From Angiostrongylus vasorum (Eukaryota > Nematoda > Chromadorea > Rhabditida > Metastrongylidae): a stretch of DNA of 64,000 nt. Made by a program: the position numbers and the translations under genes. The stretch covers positions 977,501-1,041,500 of the forward strand of contig JADANN010000198.1 of the NCBI GenBank assembly GCA_018806985.1, given 5' to 3'. This document shows, in pieces, positions 12,701 to 26,300 of the stretch (the stretch's first letter is position 1; each line of letters starts with the position of its first letter). The notes under the pieces are model-generated. The model was given only the letters and a program-made list of their open reading frames with translations, was not told the origin of the DNA and ran no database searches.

Positions 12701-15700
12701 CTACACTTTCCGATATTCCTCCAAACGATGTACAGCACAGCAGCGGCTATCAAAGAATACTCAACGATAGCCGTGAACATGACTTCAGATAGGCCACCTA
12801 TGATAATGTTCGTTATTATGACTTTAAGTTTATCAGTTGGCCATTCTTGTTCATGGCAGGTTGTGATACAAAATGCCACCATAAGGATGCAGAGATATGA
12901 GCGAAGCTCAGAACTTCAAGTGGGCTTCGAAGACTATTTCTGCCAATGGCTTACGTGCTATGGAACACTGCAACCTATGCTCTTACCTTGCCTTTTTCAC
13001 AGCCACTTTCTCTTTCTAGTAATGTTCATGAATATTTTTACTACATGGGACGACATCACATCTATCACAGGAGGTATCCCAGCAATTATTAAGTTCGATT
13101 CGTCTCCTCGTATCCACCATCAACGAAGGTCTTTGAATTTTTTACCGTGGATTTGGCTGCTTCTTGAGGATTTTATTCTTCGTTACGAGTGTCGTTGATG
13201 CTCGAGTAAACTCTCCGTGGCACCCTGTGATAGCCGGGTTGAATGCTCCCATTTAGATTTCGGGAGGTGAACTATTTGCAAAGAACTCTGGCAGCAATTT
13301 ACCGACTAGATTAGAGGAGGAGTGAGAATATCGATGGGTTCAGAACGGAGTCGAACAATCGTCCTGATAGATTGGACTGTCCACGTAATAAACGGTATCA
13401 CAACCACTGCGCCACCCGCTCCCAGCAATAATAACAACTGATATTTATTGTTATGCTGTTCCTAAACGAAATGAAACGCGGAAAGAATCAGAAGGCAATA
13501 GACGATGGCTGAGACAACACATCCATACTAGCCTTCTACGTGTCATCTCTCGTCTGACTCGTACACGGAATGACTATGAGAATTCGGCTTAGAAGGAGGT
13601 ATTATTTTAGACATGAATCACGCTGTTTATAATCGGCTGAACAGATGGGCAACTTTCGCCATGCAATCATCTTAACGTCCTGTCATCCTTTCGTGGATCG
13701 ATTACAGAAGGCGCCAGTTCTCTGTCATTTTTTTTTGTCGCATCCAAGGTTATCAAAGTGAATTTGGCGCGCACAAAGAACTCGAGGAGTATCACATTTC
13801 GATCTTTGCAAAAAATCCGGACACACACTGTTTGAGTATTGCGAGACATTGGTTCTGTTGAACATAAACGGGGTACCAGAAACGAGCCTGTTTTATTGAG
13901 GGTCTCGAGAACGAGTAATGTTTGGTTTGTACCATATTCGTGTACTGCACTATTTAGGTCAATGATATCGTTGTTGTGGAATGCTGATCGTGGTTGTGAA
14001 ATATATTTTTATAGAGTCGATTTATTTTACTTATCGATTATAGGGTTTTTAAAGTTTTCCTTTCACACCGCAAGGTGCGGATAGCGCAATGGTAGTGTGG
14101 TGCCGTCTAATACGCACGCTTAATAGGCACGACACCGTAGTTCGAGAAGAACGCACTAGGCCAATCAAGCATCCGATCCCTTCAAGGTTGAGAACTGTCA
14201 ACAGACCTGTCTTGGAAGCTTCCTACGATAAACAGGACCTACGAACGACTTGGCAATGCTATCCCAAGATTTGAAAGAGAATCCTCTCGACCAGCCCTCA
14301 TCGACATTCATAAAGAAGACCAAAAATCCTCGAGAAGCGACCAACCCCAAACGCAAATCAATAGAGCTTCGTGGCTTACGGGTATAAGAAAGCGAATCGA
14401 ATGAAAAAAAATGCTGCGATCTGCACAATGTGTGATGTCGGACATACAAAGAAAGAATTTTTTATTTTTTCTACTTCATTTTTTTTATTATTTCGTAGTA
14501 TTTAACATTTCTATACTTCATTTGTATAAATCATTTCTCATCAGAGGATTCCAATGTGGAGTAGACTAAAATGACCCTAAGACTTCAACAGCCTACAATG
14601 CTCATCTTGTCCAATGCGGTCGTATCGATACCTTCGGTAATTTGTCGAACCCTGGCATAAAGGACTGGATATAATCATACTAGTTTGTTGTTCTGACCCT
14701 GAGTGTAATGAGGAGCTTATTTGCTGGAGGCGCTTCCCAAGCACCCTCCATCCTTGCAGGTTTTTGCCGTATTGACGTCCAGGATACACAGACGTAGTTA
14801 TACTCACGTCCATTCGCACTACAAGCGAATGGAGAAGACATGTGTCAATCCGACACAACAGAAACCGACTCCGACTGCAAGCGTGTTTCCACTTGCGTCT
14901 CTCGACAGGCAAAACGTCACTTTTTTGTTTGTGTTTAACCACTGGTCGTCAACAAAAAACTCGTCGCACGTTATTTTAGCACTCAAATCGAGAGTCCACA
15001 TGCACTTGTCATTCGTCCTTCTCATGATTTATGAACTGTCCTTGGTGCATTTTTTTTGGAGGGCTGCATTGCGATTTCATAAAGTTGTGACTTTGAAGAA
15101 CTGAGCTGGTGAACTCCATTTCGATGTCCAATTTTCCAGTAGTTTCTCAAGTGTTTTGTTAAACGCGTGCAGAGTTTTTGGCATGATTGCGTTGGTATTT
15201 ATTTCAAACGGCCTATATACATGCAGGACATAGTCCTACTGACTAACATTCAAGCCCTATTGATTAACATCCACTCCATAACTACTTATAGGGAACAGAT
15301 ATTTTCCAGCCATTTCTTCTATTTTGATTGATTTGTAGTCTCAACATCGTTGAGCATCACTTTCAGTGGCTTTTTAGTGAGAATATAACTTGGCAATGAT
15401 TATGGCAATTTAAAGGCAGAATATAAAGAATCATGCACATGTGTGCACAACATGGGCAAATTCCGCATAGCTTTTAACTGCTTCAGTGGGTTGGTGTTGC
15501 CCCGGCGGATTCTCTTCCGACTCTCACTCGGTAGAGAAGTTGCATCGACGTCACATTCGGAGTTTATTCACATCTCAAGACCCTCTATAATAGGCCAGTC
15601 ATTGATGAAAGTATCCAAAGACTTCATGTTGTTAAAAAATCTACAAATAGTAGGTCATGTCACTTCTAGACCTGACCCCATGTGAAGGTCCATACGAAGC

Positions 15701-16865
15701 TCGTACAGCTGAGTAATTTTCGCAGTTATAGGTGATGTACTGAGCGAATTTTCTGTTCTCTTCAAGTTGGCTGAGACATTTCCGACATTCGTAGGTCTCC
15801 AATCCGTTCAACAGAATAACTATTATTGCCCATACAATTGCAGTTACTACCGCACTTCCATTTCCTCTGTTAAAGGAAGCTGCCCTACCAGATCGTCATT
15901 GTCACGAATGGTTGTCAAAACAAGTACCTAGAATGCATTCAGCAGCTCGGCAACCACTTGCGAAGTCGATTCCCTGACGCTCGAAAGCGTCGTCTGACTC
16001 CGCACTTACAACGAGATTAGATCTGTTATTAATTGTTCGGAAGACGTCCCTGAAATGGGCGAATGTAAAAAAGAGATTTGCATATCCTAAAAAGCGGGAC
16101 GGCTATAGGAGGCAAGCACACATAGCTACTTTTTATTACTAGACTTTTTATATTTTTTTTCAAGAAGCGCAGGTAGCAGTGCCATCTCTTGGGGGTCGCT
16201 AAATTGCTACTACACTTATACGTGATCTGCTCCCTCCTTCCAATCCGCAGAAGACTCTTTAGCAAAACCATTCCAGCTTTTTAATAAGATTCAACTCGGC
16301 AGACATTCAAGTCAGGTCGTATAAAATAACTGAAAAGAAGAAGAGAAAGGATGAGCAACTATTACTGTATTTCTTTCTCCATCACTCCCTCTTCCATCAG
16401 TACGTATCTGATCCATGTCCAGAGGTTTGCTGCGATCAAGTGCATTGTTCCGAAGCGAGCAGCTGTGTGGTGACCGGTTATGGGTTCCAGAAATTGGTCT
16501 GCGATCAAGCCACTACATCCGGTCCGCATGGGGACGCCCTAGCAAGGATATCTCAGAACTTCACGAGGATTAGCTCGACTGGCATTCGACGACATTCACA
16601 CAGAAGTCGGAAATCCTCGAGCGGTAACAGAACCCGCACACAAAATTTCGAAGGTCTTCGTGGATAACAGACGAGATTAAATGAATCTAAAGCGAGAAGT
16701 GCTGGGATCGGTACGATATCTGTGATACCAAGCTTTGTGAAGTAAAGCTGAAGATTTCCTATTACTGTATTAGCACACTACACATCATATTGACGTGGCT
16801 TTGCAAGCATTGACTCCTGTCTACTTGGAAAATTCAAGAGACAGAGGAGGTCTCCATCTTTACAG

Positions 16866-16896
<31 letters not shown>

Positions 16897-17294
16897 CGAA
16901 TATATATACTTACTTACTTGAATACTTGGATACCGCGTCTTCACTAGTTGGGCGAACCTCAGCAAAATTTCCATTCTCCGGAGATTTGCTGGTTTAGCCA
17001 TTGTGATTCCCTGGTGTCTCGAGGCCAGCCTGGCCAAAGTCTGCCCCGGGTCGTCGCCACCATAGGCAGTCGCAGCCCTTGTAAATCAGGGAGTGAGATC
17101 TGGCACCATCCGACTAGTTCGATACCAGGACGGTGGTGGATCCTGGTATTGGTTTACTCTTAGCTGGGTTTCCTGTGGAAACGACGGACTTCTCAGCTTG
17201 GGAGCCCAGCCGGGGAATGAATCTCCCCGCTGTACATCGCATCGCGACACCCAAGAACACCTCCCAGCCACGATGAGGCAATAAACCATTGGGA

Positions 17295-17354
<60 letters not shown>

Positions 17355-20300
17355 TTATATATATGTATATACGAAAAGCCATTTTTTGACAATCGTTACC
17401 TAATTACAAGTGTTTAAATTGTTGAGCTTAAGTTGTTTAATTTGTTTTACCTAACTACCTTAGAGTTGCAGAAAATGAAGTGCATCTGAGTGAAAATGAA
17501 CACGATAGCACAAGCGTCAAGAGAAAGAGAGAGTGATGGGCAATTGGCGTCGGATGTACACAGAAACACCAGGAACGAGTAGTAGACGACACCAATAACA
17601 CCGAAAACTGAAAGTTGGCAAAGTAATTCCGCGGCGTTTGGCTAACATTGTATGCCATAATTTGATATTAATCTACTCTTGTGGCCAGATTTTCTCGTAC
17701 CAACACATCCCAGTCTCAGAAATAAGCTTCCGGCAGACGGTCCGCAATGAGTGACTTTTTCTCACTGTGGCGACGGCCGACGAGACAGAAGGATCGTACG
17801 ACTTGAACATCCTTACGTGCCTCTGAAACATTCCCTGTTTAGAAGGACGAATTTTATGAAAACAACACTGTAGCACTCCTAGCTAATCCCTTAGGAAGTG
17901 CATTCTCTTAGGCGTTTCAAATCTGCTGATACTTATTATAAAATGAAGGGCTCGGGTAGCACAGTCGAAGCGACCGTCGATTATCACGAGCGTGGTCACT
18001 GCCGAGCCACTCTCCGAGCAGATCAAGCGTCATCCCTCCGGGGTAACCATAATGATGCTGAGATACTAATATGACAATGCTAAGATATTAATAATTTGAT
18101 AATGATGTGGTTGTATTTCACACAATACCTTAATTTGAAAAGTGTAGTAGGCAGGAAATAAAAGTTAATTATAGAAATGAAATGGCTAAGAGACAGGCGA
18201 AATGAAGGACCCGCACAGTGTGGTGATGAACGCGTTAGCCCCCCGGAAAGGGTAGTAGCGCGTTCGTTCCCCACCGCAGACATCCGTGGTCCGGAGTTTT
18301 GCAGATATCTCAGCATCGTTGTGGTAAAAAGTTAACATTGTATGAATAACGCTACTAAGCTACTCGCTAGATCAATGATCAGTAGGAGCGTAAAAGCTCG
18401 CTATTCTGGGCAAGTTCACCTTAATAGCATCAATTGTCCAATACCAACGCGGGTCAAGAAGTAGTACCACATACATGTAGATAAAGAATAGAATTGACAC
18501 CCCCATACACGTACATTCCAAATATCTGCAAAAGTTCCCTAACAAGTAGTATTGTCAATATCAGTTTGAAATCGATTCCTTTGGAATATAGGCTTACCAA
18601 ATCCTTCGTGTTAATTTCTCTTTGTTCTTCTCCAGAAAGTAGATGAGACAGTTCAAGAACGAGAGCGAAAATTGTGAGAAACAGGCTATAAAATCCAGTA
18701 AGAGCAGTCAGCATCCCAACTCTAAACGAGCACTTCTCAATTAGAAAGTACCAAACATGCCCACACTGTTCTATATCTTTGTTTATCCACTTTTTGAAAC
18801 AGCGAGCCGCCTGCAGCTCAATGGTTTAAAGTGCCAAGCAATACACTGTAGTCGATAAAACTCTTTACCGTGTCGGCCAATTCTCAATCAATGCAAGGAT
18901 GGAAAATTGGCGGCAGACTTGTCCACGAAAAGATCTTTTCGATCCATAAATAGCTGCGATACCTGTGGTGAATATCTGTGATTGCAATAGCGCCATTATA
19001 CCAGGATTCAGTTAGATCAATTCCAAACAGCGAGATTCGTGGAATGGATAAAATCTTGAAGTTCCAGTAAAACTCACAAATTCGAACACCTTTGTGGATT
19101 TCGGATAAAAGACAACGAGTGGAATAAATGAAATTATGGAAGCCGCATCATATAGAGACGGGTGATATTTTGAAAAAATTGAAGGCCGTTAAAGAGGAAT
19201 GCGATAGAGGATAAAGCACAAAATTAACGCCGTTCATAAATTTTTTGATGGATGCGCCAAGCATTCGCTTCTGTTCGTAGCATTGTAAAGGTGGTTGAAT
19301 ACGTATCTGACCTATACTTGATTAGATTTAGGCTTGCGGTGGTTTACCGATGTATCCAATTAGTGCTGCTATCCTTCCAGAAAAGTCTGGTACTAACTTT
19401 CCTATCCCTCAGAGATGGAAAGCTTGGTCAGCCCCGGACGTGGGATCGAACCTGAGGTCGATCTAGTATGTATCGCAGTCCATCTATAGCCACTGTGCTA
19501 ACACGCCCCTGTGCTACCTAAATACCTTAATAATAATTTAACTTTTTAATTGCCACCTATTTTTTTTGCACAGCAAGGTATAATATGTAAAACCAAAATG
19601 ATGCTGATATATTAGCAAAACTCGGAACCTCAAGTGTGCTCCAAATCCGCGACTGTCCTTTTCGGGAACTCGCATGCTGTCCACCACGCCAGCCCAGGCC
19701 CCTTGCTTTGGTTTCTCCTAGCCAGCTTATTACTCTAGCGATGCTATAAGCAAAAACCAGTCAATGATAATGATCTGGAGCACAAGTCGGTATTGAACTC
19801 AGCTATGCTGATAATTGACAGATTAGGATTGCTGGTAGCGTCGTTTGGGTAAAAAAAAGTGGCTAGGAGAAATCAAAGAGCCTCGATTGGTGTGATGGAT
19901 GACAAGTCACCCTCCGTTAAGGGTGATCGCGGTTTCGATATCCAGCTGAAGTTCCGAGTTTTGCTTAGATCCCAGCATCGTTATGGTTGTATATCACAAC
20001 GAACCTTGCCATGAAAAAAACGAATAGGCAGCGATTAAAAGCTACAACAACCATTGCATAGTTTCCACAGCAAATCAAACACAAAACTGTAGACAAGACA
20101 AAACAGATTTTGCGAATCGACAGATGGACCAACTTATTTTCTACCCGACCCACAAATAACAACACAAGTCCAAAATCATGGCTGGACTGTTAAAGCTACA
20201 AGGTTTCACATCACACGTTTTCTACTTAGCTTGATTTGAAAACCATCATGTGTATCACCTGTCGTCCCGTTGATCACCGAGTGACTCGATCAGGCGATGA

Positions 20301-23300
20301 TGCCAGTAAATCTTCCATTTTTCTTTGCACCGTGCAAGAGTAACCAAGCGGGTTCTGCTCGCTCTAAGGAGTAGCTGAGCATTATACTCTTCTAGGGTTT
20401 TCGTGAAGAACTTTGGTCATTGGGTTGGTGGCATCCCTGCATCATTTTGACATCCCGAGGAAGCCAGTCTCTAACTGTTCTTGTCCATCGGTTATCCTTC
20501 GTACGCATTACGTGTCCGGCCCACCTTATTTCGACTGTTTGGCGTACAGAACAGCATCTTTGATTTTTGATCGTCGAAGCAGATCGGAGCTTCGGATCCC
20601 TTTCCTTACTTGTGTGGAACGGGATACTCCTAGCATCGTCCTTTCGACTGCGCCTTCAATAACACTGAGTGATCTTTCATCCTGCTTACGCAGCGAGCAG
20701 ATTTCTGACGCATACATTAAGGCAGGAAGAACCGAGGAATCGAAAAGATGGACGTGGAGCGGGATGTTTTTTTGTTCTCTTCACTACATCCTCGATTCTT
20801 GAAAGCACCCCAAGCCGCTCGTTTCCTTCTAATCATCTCTGGCGCTAAGTCATTCATTTTGTTGATTTCCAGACCTAGATAAAAGTGACTAGAGCATTCG
20901 GAGATATTCGTTCAGCTGAGCGTGAATGGAGTAAACGAAACCAGTCCGTTCGTGATGAACATTTCAGGGCTTCCAATGACTGATGCTATCTCAACTGTGT
21001 CAAAAGCTTTCTTTAACTCAATGAAAGCGACAAAAGGCGGTCCCTTGTACACTTGTGATACTTAATTGAGTTTTGCTATGGAATGGATTTGGTCCATCGT
21101 ACTGAATTCTTTCCGATACCCTGCTTACTCACTTGGCTTTCCTTCGCCCTGTGTTCTATCAGTCTTGTTTAAGACGACTCAAGTGAAGCGTTCATAGACG
21201 ACAGACAGCAAGCAGATTGGGCGGTAGTTCACGATATCGTGAAGGTTATCCTTCTAGAAACAAAACACAGTCTTTCTGGTCTTCTAGTGAATAGGGACCT
21301 TGTATTCAGACAGATAACATCCGAAAAGCCGAGGCAGCTTCTTTATGAGGACTAGCGGAAAGTTCTTCAGGTGTTCAGATCTTATCTTGTTCAGACCTCG
21401 TGTTAATCGATTTTTCACCGACGAAATAGCTTGTCGGATTTCGGAAGGAAGAACCTGTGGGAACATATATCCGTCCTATGAAGTCAGGTGGATATAGCTA
21501 CTGAAAAGATCAGAGTAGTGATTCTGACCGATTTTCACTACTGCCTTTCTGGAAGTTGTGACTGTTCCGTCTGGGCGTAGGAGTGCAATTATGTTGTTCT
21601 CGTAATGGGCAAAGTTTCGGTAGGTTTTGCGCATATTCTTCCCAGCCTCTGCAGCGTCGGCCATGATTGCTGATTTTCTGTCTTGAAGATCTTTTATCGT
21701 CTCTCTGCATTGCTTTGCAAGGTCGAACGTGAGTCGGCGGTTGCCTGCAGCACCTGCAATTCCACTTGGCGTATTAGCGCCAGTCCTTCTGAAGTCAGAC
21801 GTCTCTTAATGACTTCCAAACTTTCAGCGTTTTATAGCACTAACGTAAAGATGCCAAACTGTGGTTTTCGATGGCGGTTCTTTCTCACAGAGGGATCTCA
21901 TGTCGGTTAGTCGCGAGACAAGATGGCGCGTCCTCAGGTAGTGGATAATGGTTAATCGTGGACCAAAAGCAAGCTTTGCTTCCCTAAGACGTAGGTGGAT
22001 CCAGAGCATGGTGTTCTTTTTTTCTGCTGAACTTGTTTGAAACATAGCTTCTGTATTTATGAGGTCGTATTATGCATGCATACGTGGGTGAGTTCTCTTT
22101 TATGCGGGTTGTATTCTACGAGTCCATTCGGGCGAACGCTTGCAATAAGGTAAAAGGAAGGTGCATGGGAGGCGGTTAGAGTCACCTCCAACACGATTCA
22201 TGTAGAGTGGAGCACCACTCTAATGAAGAACTTCACTCGGCAGAGCGCTTTTATAGAATACGGATGTTGATCTACTGCTATCCAATATGATCTGCTTTTT
22301 GCGCACTGGATTCGAGGAAACCCATATCGTGACAATGAGAGGCTCTGGGCGATCGAATCGAATCAACAACGGGCCCTGAATGAGATGAAGGCACGGAAAG
22401 GTTTTTAAAAAAAAGGATAAAAACGGAGTGCTTGGAGGCGCCACACGCGCCCCTACGGAAAGGTTAGCGGAAAATAATAGAGGTTCCTAGTAATTCTCAT
22501 GCCTCTGACTATTATGGCCACATCAATTCGTAATGTACAGAATGCCGCAAAAAAAGTGAACGAAAGTGCTTTTGCTGTAAACTCAAATATTTCTGAAGGC
22601 TTGGAATACAGGTGTAATCTGTCCGGTCACTTACTTTGCTTCCTTGCTGCGATTCCACGTTTCTTCAGCACTGTTTTTCAGTTCAGAAGTATCGCTAACA
22701 CTGTCGAAGGAGAGCGTCGAGCCCTCTCGTTTCATTTCCTCTCTTTCCTTCAGCACCTTTGCTATTTCAGCATGCAATTCGTCATCCTAAATAAAGCCGA
22801 AATTACCAAAAACACAAGCATATCTTTTAATCCAAAAGAGCACTTGTGTTATCGTCTGCGTTTAAGCAATAAAAAAATTTTTTTCAAGTACCCTACAAGA
22901 TACTCATTCGACTTCATCAAGCATCGCTAGCTGTGTTTTAATGCATAGTTGGCCCATACAAAGGGCTAAAGGGGGCTTGCAGGTGTGCAATCTCAGTGTT
23001 TTCACTCTTCAGAGAAGACGTACGAATTGCAGAAGATTTGCAGAAGACGCGCCATGGACCAGTGGAATGCCTGGTGAAACCGGGAGCGGGATCGGACAAA
23101 AAACAATCTAATGTGTATTGAAGGACACCTCTAACCACTGCGCTACATCCGCTTTACATGGTTGATCGAAGAGCTAGAGTAAGGAAAATTTTAGCTCGGA
23201 AATTCCCCTAGCCGAAATGGGGAGTTAAAAAACGAGTGTTGAAGAATGTTCTGCGTTTTTCTTGACCATGAAGACGACCCGTTTCCTAGTCGTAGCGTGC

Positions 23301-26300
23301 CCTTGACAAGAAATGGATTCTATGTGAAAACTGATGACCTTCAAGAAAAGTCTTATCTTTTGGCAAAAAAAATTTTCCACTTTTTTTGGGATATGTTTGA
23401 CCGAAATGAAGCAAGAAAGCCAATTTCTCATCGGAAGATTACGGTGACTGTCTGATGATCGGTTGATGAAATCATCAACTGGCACTTCTTCAATGCCAAA
23501 AAGACTTCACAGATCATGGACAGATTGGAACTTTAACGTGAACCCTGGCAGATTTCTTTTGGAAAAACCTTCAAGGAATCCAGAAGCTTGCCTTGATGAA
23601 GTAGACTAATCCGCTTATCTACGAAAAACGCGTAGAAATTCTAGTGCTTACATGGGGACCGGTAGAATCTGTTATAAGCTGTCTTCATTTCAGGGTAATG
23701 CTTCAGACTGCGATTATTTCCTAGATGAGCCAATATTGACTAAGATTGGTTACTGTCTTCTTGCAAATTTACTGAACGCGACTATGACTGATACAGAACT
23801 CAACCTCTTACAAAACATAAAAGTTATGCTGCTTATTGTACTAGAGTGCCTAGCTAAGAAATGTGAAGCTATTTAATTGTTGGACAAGAATAACTCGTAG
23901 GCCAGTGTAGGAAGGACTAACTAGTTCTCTACCGTTTTTTCCGAATTCATTTCTCTATTGACTGGATCCCGTCGAGATTCTACTGGAGAGATTTCGTCGA
24001 TCACAGTTGTCTGGAGGTTGCGGTCAAAGCTGAAACAAAAGTATTCATTGATCGCACTCAGTGCAAAATTAACATGCAGAAAAGATCCCTGTACAGTTCT
24101 TTTCCTAGTAGTCTACGATGAATATGGAAGCCTATTCACTTCCTCATTTCGGTGGCCTTAAAAGGCCTCCCGTAGAACTAATGAGGTTAACCTGACAGGA
24201 ACAGGCTGTGAAACAGTGGATGAACGATGAAACAGTGAGTGCAACATAAATGAGGGTACAGCAGGGAAAAAAAAAGTAGCATCCAATCCAGAATCCAAAC
24301 GTGAATTTCTATTTATTAATGCAAATTCAGCAGACCATTTCTCTGTGTAGAACTTGTGTATTTTTTTTCAGTCTTTTTCACCACCATCTGGCCCATAAAA
24401 GTTGGCTCCATTCTGCGATAATAAGGAAAGCACTTCTTAACACAGGTTATTTGGAAATCCGAAGAATATTTCTTTATAAACCGGCTATTCTCCCTTTGAG
24501 TAGATCTGATGTGTCCAAAGACCGACCTTCTATTAACTTCGGCATTGCATTATAAATACTCGCTTTCTTTTTTCATCAATCGTGAGTTTGTTATTCAGCA
24601 CACACTTACTTCCCTAGAAAAACAACACACAACACAACGGTAGCTGAGGTTTCGGCAGTATCGCCTTCTTCAGAGCCTGGAAGAGTACACTAATACGCAA
24701 CTAACTAGGTCAAACGCGTCAACAGCATAAACAGAAAGAAGAAAAATTTGAACGACAATTACAAGATCTACGGCTTCTCGAAAAACCCACCGCTTTTTTC
24801 TCATCTGTCTTCCACTGAGGAAGAACACCCGCTCAGAGCCACATTTGGTTGATGACTACACCAACCACATCTAAAATCAGTTCTGAGATGCGGGCCTAGA
24901 TCACGTGATATCTCTGCGCATTCTTCCCTCCTATTCATTCTCGGATTCTTGGCATTCATCCAAAAAGCCTCAAGAAGTTTTCGCGTAGGTGTTTTAGTCT
25001 CTTGTGCAAGGATATTGACTTTTACTTCAAAGCTGTCGCCGCTATGCTTTTGTATCCTATGCGTGTTCTTTTATACGGATACAGAAAGGTCTGCCCGTTT
25101 CGCCAATATATTGATCTCCGCAATTATTACAAGAGATCAGGTATATCGTACCTGAACTCATGCGGTCACCGTCCCTGCCGTAAGGGCAAATTACGCAACT
25201 TTGTGTTTCGCATAGACGGTCACATAGTCGGTTACGAACCAATTGACGACGAAGAGTATTCGGTGGCATTTCAATTATCGCTACCGACTCCTCTAGATCT
25301 GCCCTTCTTAAGCATCGCTTTATCACTACACTTATTCCATCGCTAAAAAGGGCAAGATAAACGGCACATTGCTTCGGCCAAACCTTTCGTTTTGGGGCGT
25401 CACTCTCCTTCTAAAATTATTTCGTGGGGTTACTATTTCGTAGCCATTGGAGATTGCTATTTGCCGAGCCAAGTCGCGCGATTCTTCTTTTAGTTCCCTA
25501 CTTGTGCACACAGAGGTGGCTGCTCGAAACATGTTTCTCACAAGCGCTCTCTTTGTATGTGAAGGGTGCGAAGAAAGGAAATGAACCAGGATGTTTTTGT
25601 TGCTTAGCTTTCGGTACCACTTTGCCATGTAACCGCTACTTGATAGGTTTATTTGAACGTTTAGAAACGGAAGCCAGTTCTTTCGGTTTCTCTCGGGTGA
25701 ACTCAATACAGTCAGACTGCTGGTTCAATAGTTCAAAGCATTTATCCATCTCCTCCTGCGTAGAGAAGATAACAAAACAATCATCTATGTAGCCGCGGTA
25801 GAGTAGCGGACGGAGACCAAGAACTGGTTACCTTAGGCATAACCCAATGGCAAGGCTTGGTGCTAGTCGCTGTCCCATTTCCAACCTCCTTATTTGCTTC
25901 CCAGATCATCTCAAAATCGAGCAGTTTAGGCACTCCTTTAAGAGAGCCATAAGCTGCTGGATGGACAAGTTATGCATGTTTATTCTTCCTTCGTGTTCAA
26001 GAAGAAGTTGGAAGATGGCTTGCATTGCGGAGTCATTTGATACGTTGGTGTACAACGCGGTAAAAATTGAAAGACTCCATCACGTACGCGTGTTGTTAGG
26101 AGACGCGTTACGTAGACGTTCTAGGAACATTTTGGTGTTCGTGAGGTGAGCTGGAATATGTTTAGGCAAAGAAAAAACATGAATACAAAAGTCGATACCG
26201 AAAACTAAACAATCAATAGGTTAATGTGGCAAAGGCTGCAGGCTTAAAATCATCGGTTATTTCACACTTTAAAATCGACGGAGCAACATGTCCGGTCTTA

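Larger units (their letters stand above)
24520..26220 (-). mobile_element. Penelope-like element, left arm of an inverted pair
   Basis: In minus orientation it shows reverse transcriptase remnants with motif [11 protein letters not shown] (YIDD encoded at 25780-25791), the thumb region (25332-25706), a Cys-rich linker ([16 protein letters not shown]), then the GIY-YIG endonuclease start [20 protein letters not shown] (25057-25326). A hammerhead-like motif follows (24642-24677), and a terminal TTCTATTAACTTCGGCAT sequence at 24528. GIY-YIG fused to a reverse transcriptase is specific to Penelope-like elements. Multiple frameshifts: inactive. Confidence 0.88.

Noticed and set aside
13667..13849. 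Minus-strand 60-codon frame as a missing otopetrin exon
   Set aside because: It lacks hydrophobic helices and proper splice borders.
19420..19512. Functional tRNA gene (good A and B boxes, minus strand)
   Set aside because: The boxes belong to a SINE head shared with other copies; no full cloverleaf with a matched acceptor stem was found.
25424..25792. 122-codon plus-strand frame
   Set aside because: It is antisense to Penelope reverse transcriptase, which has the YIDD motif on the minus strand.
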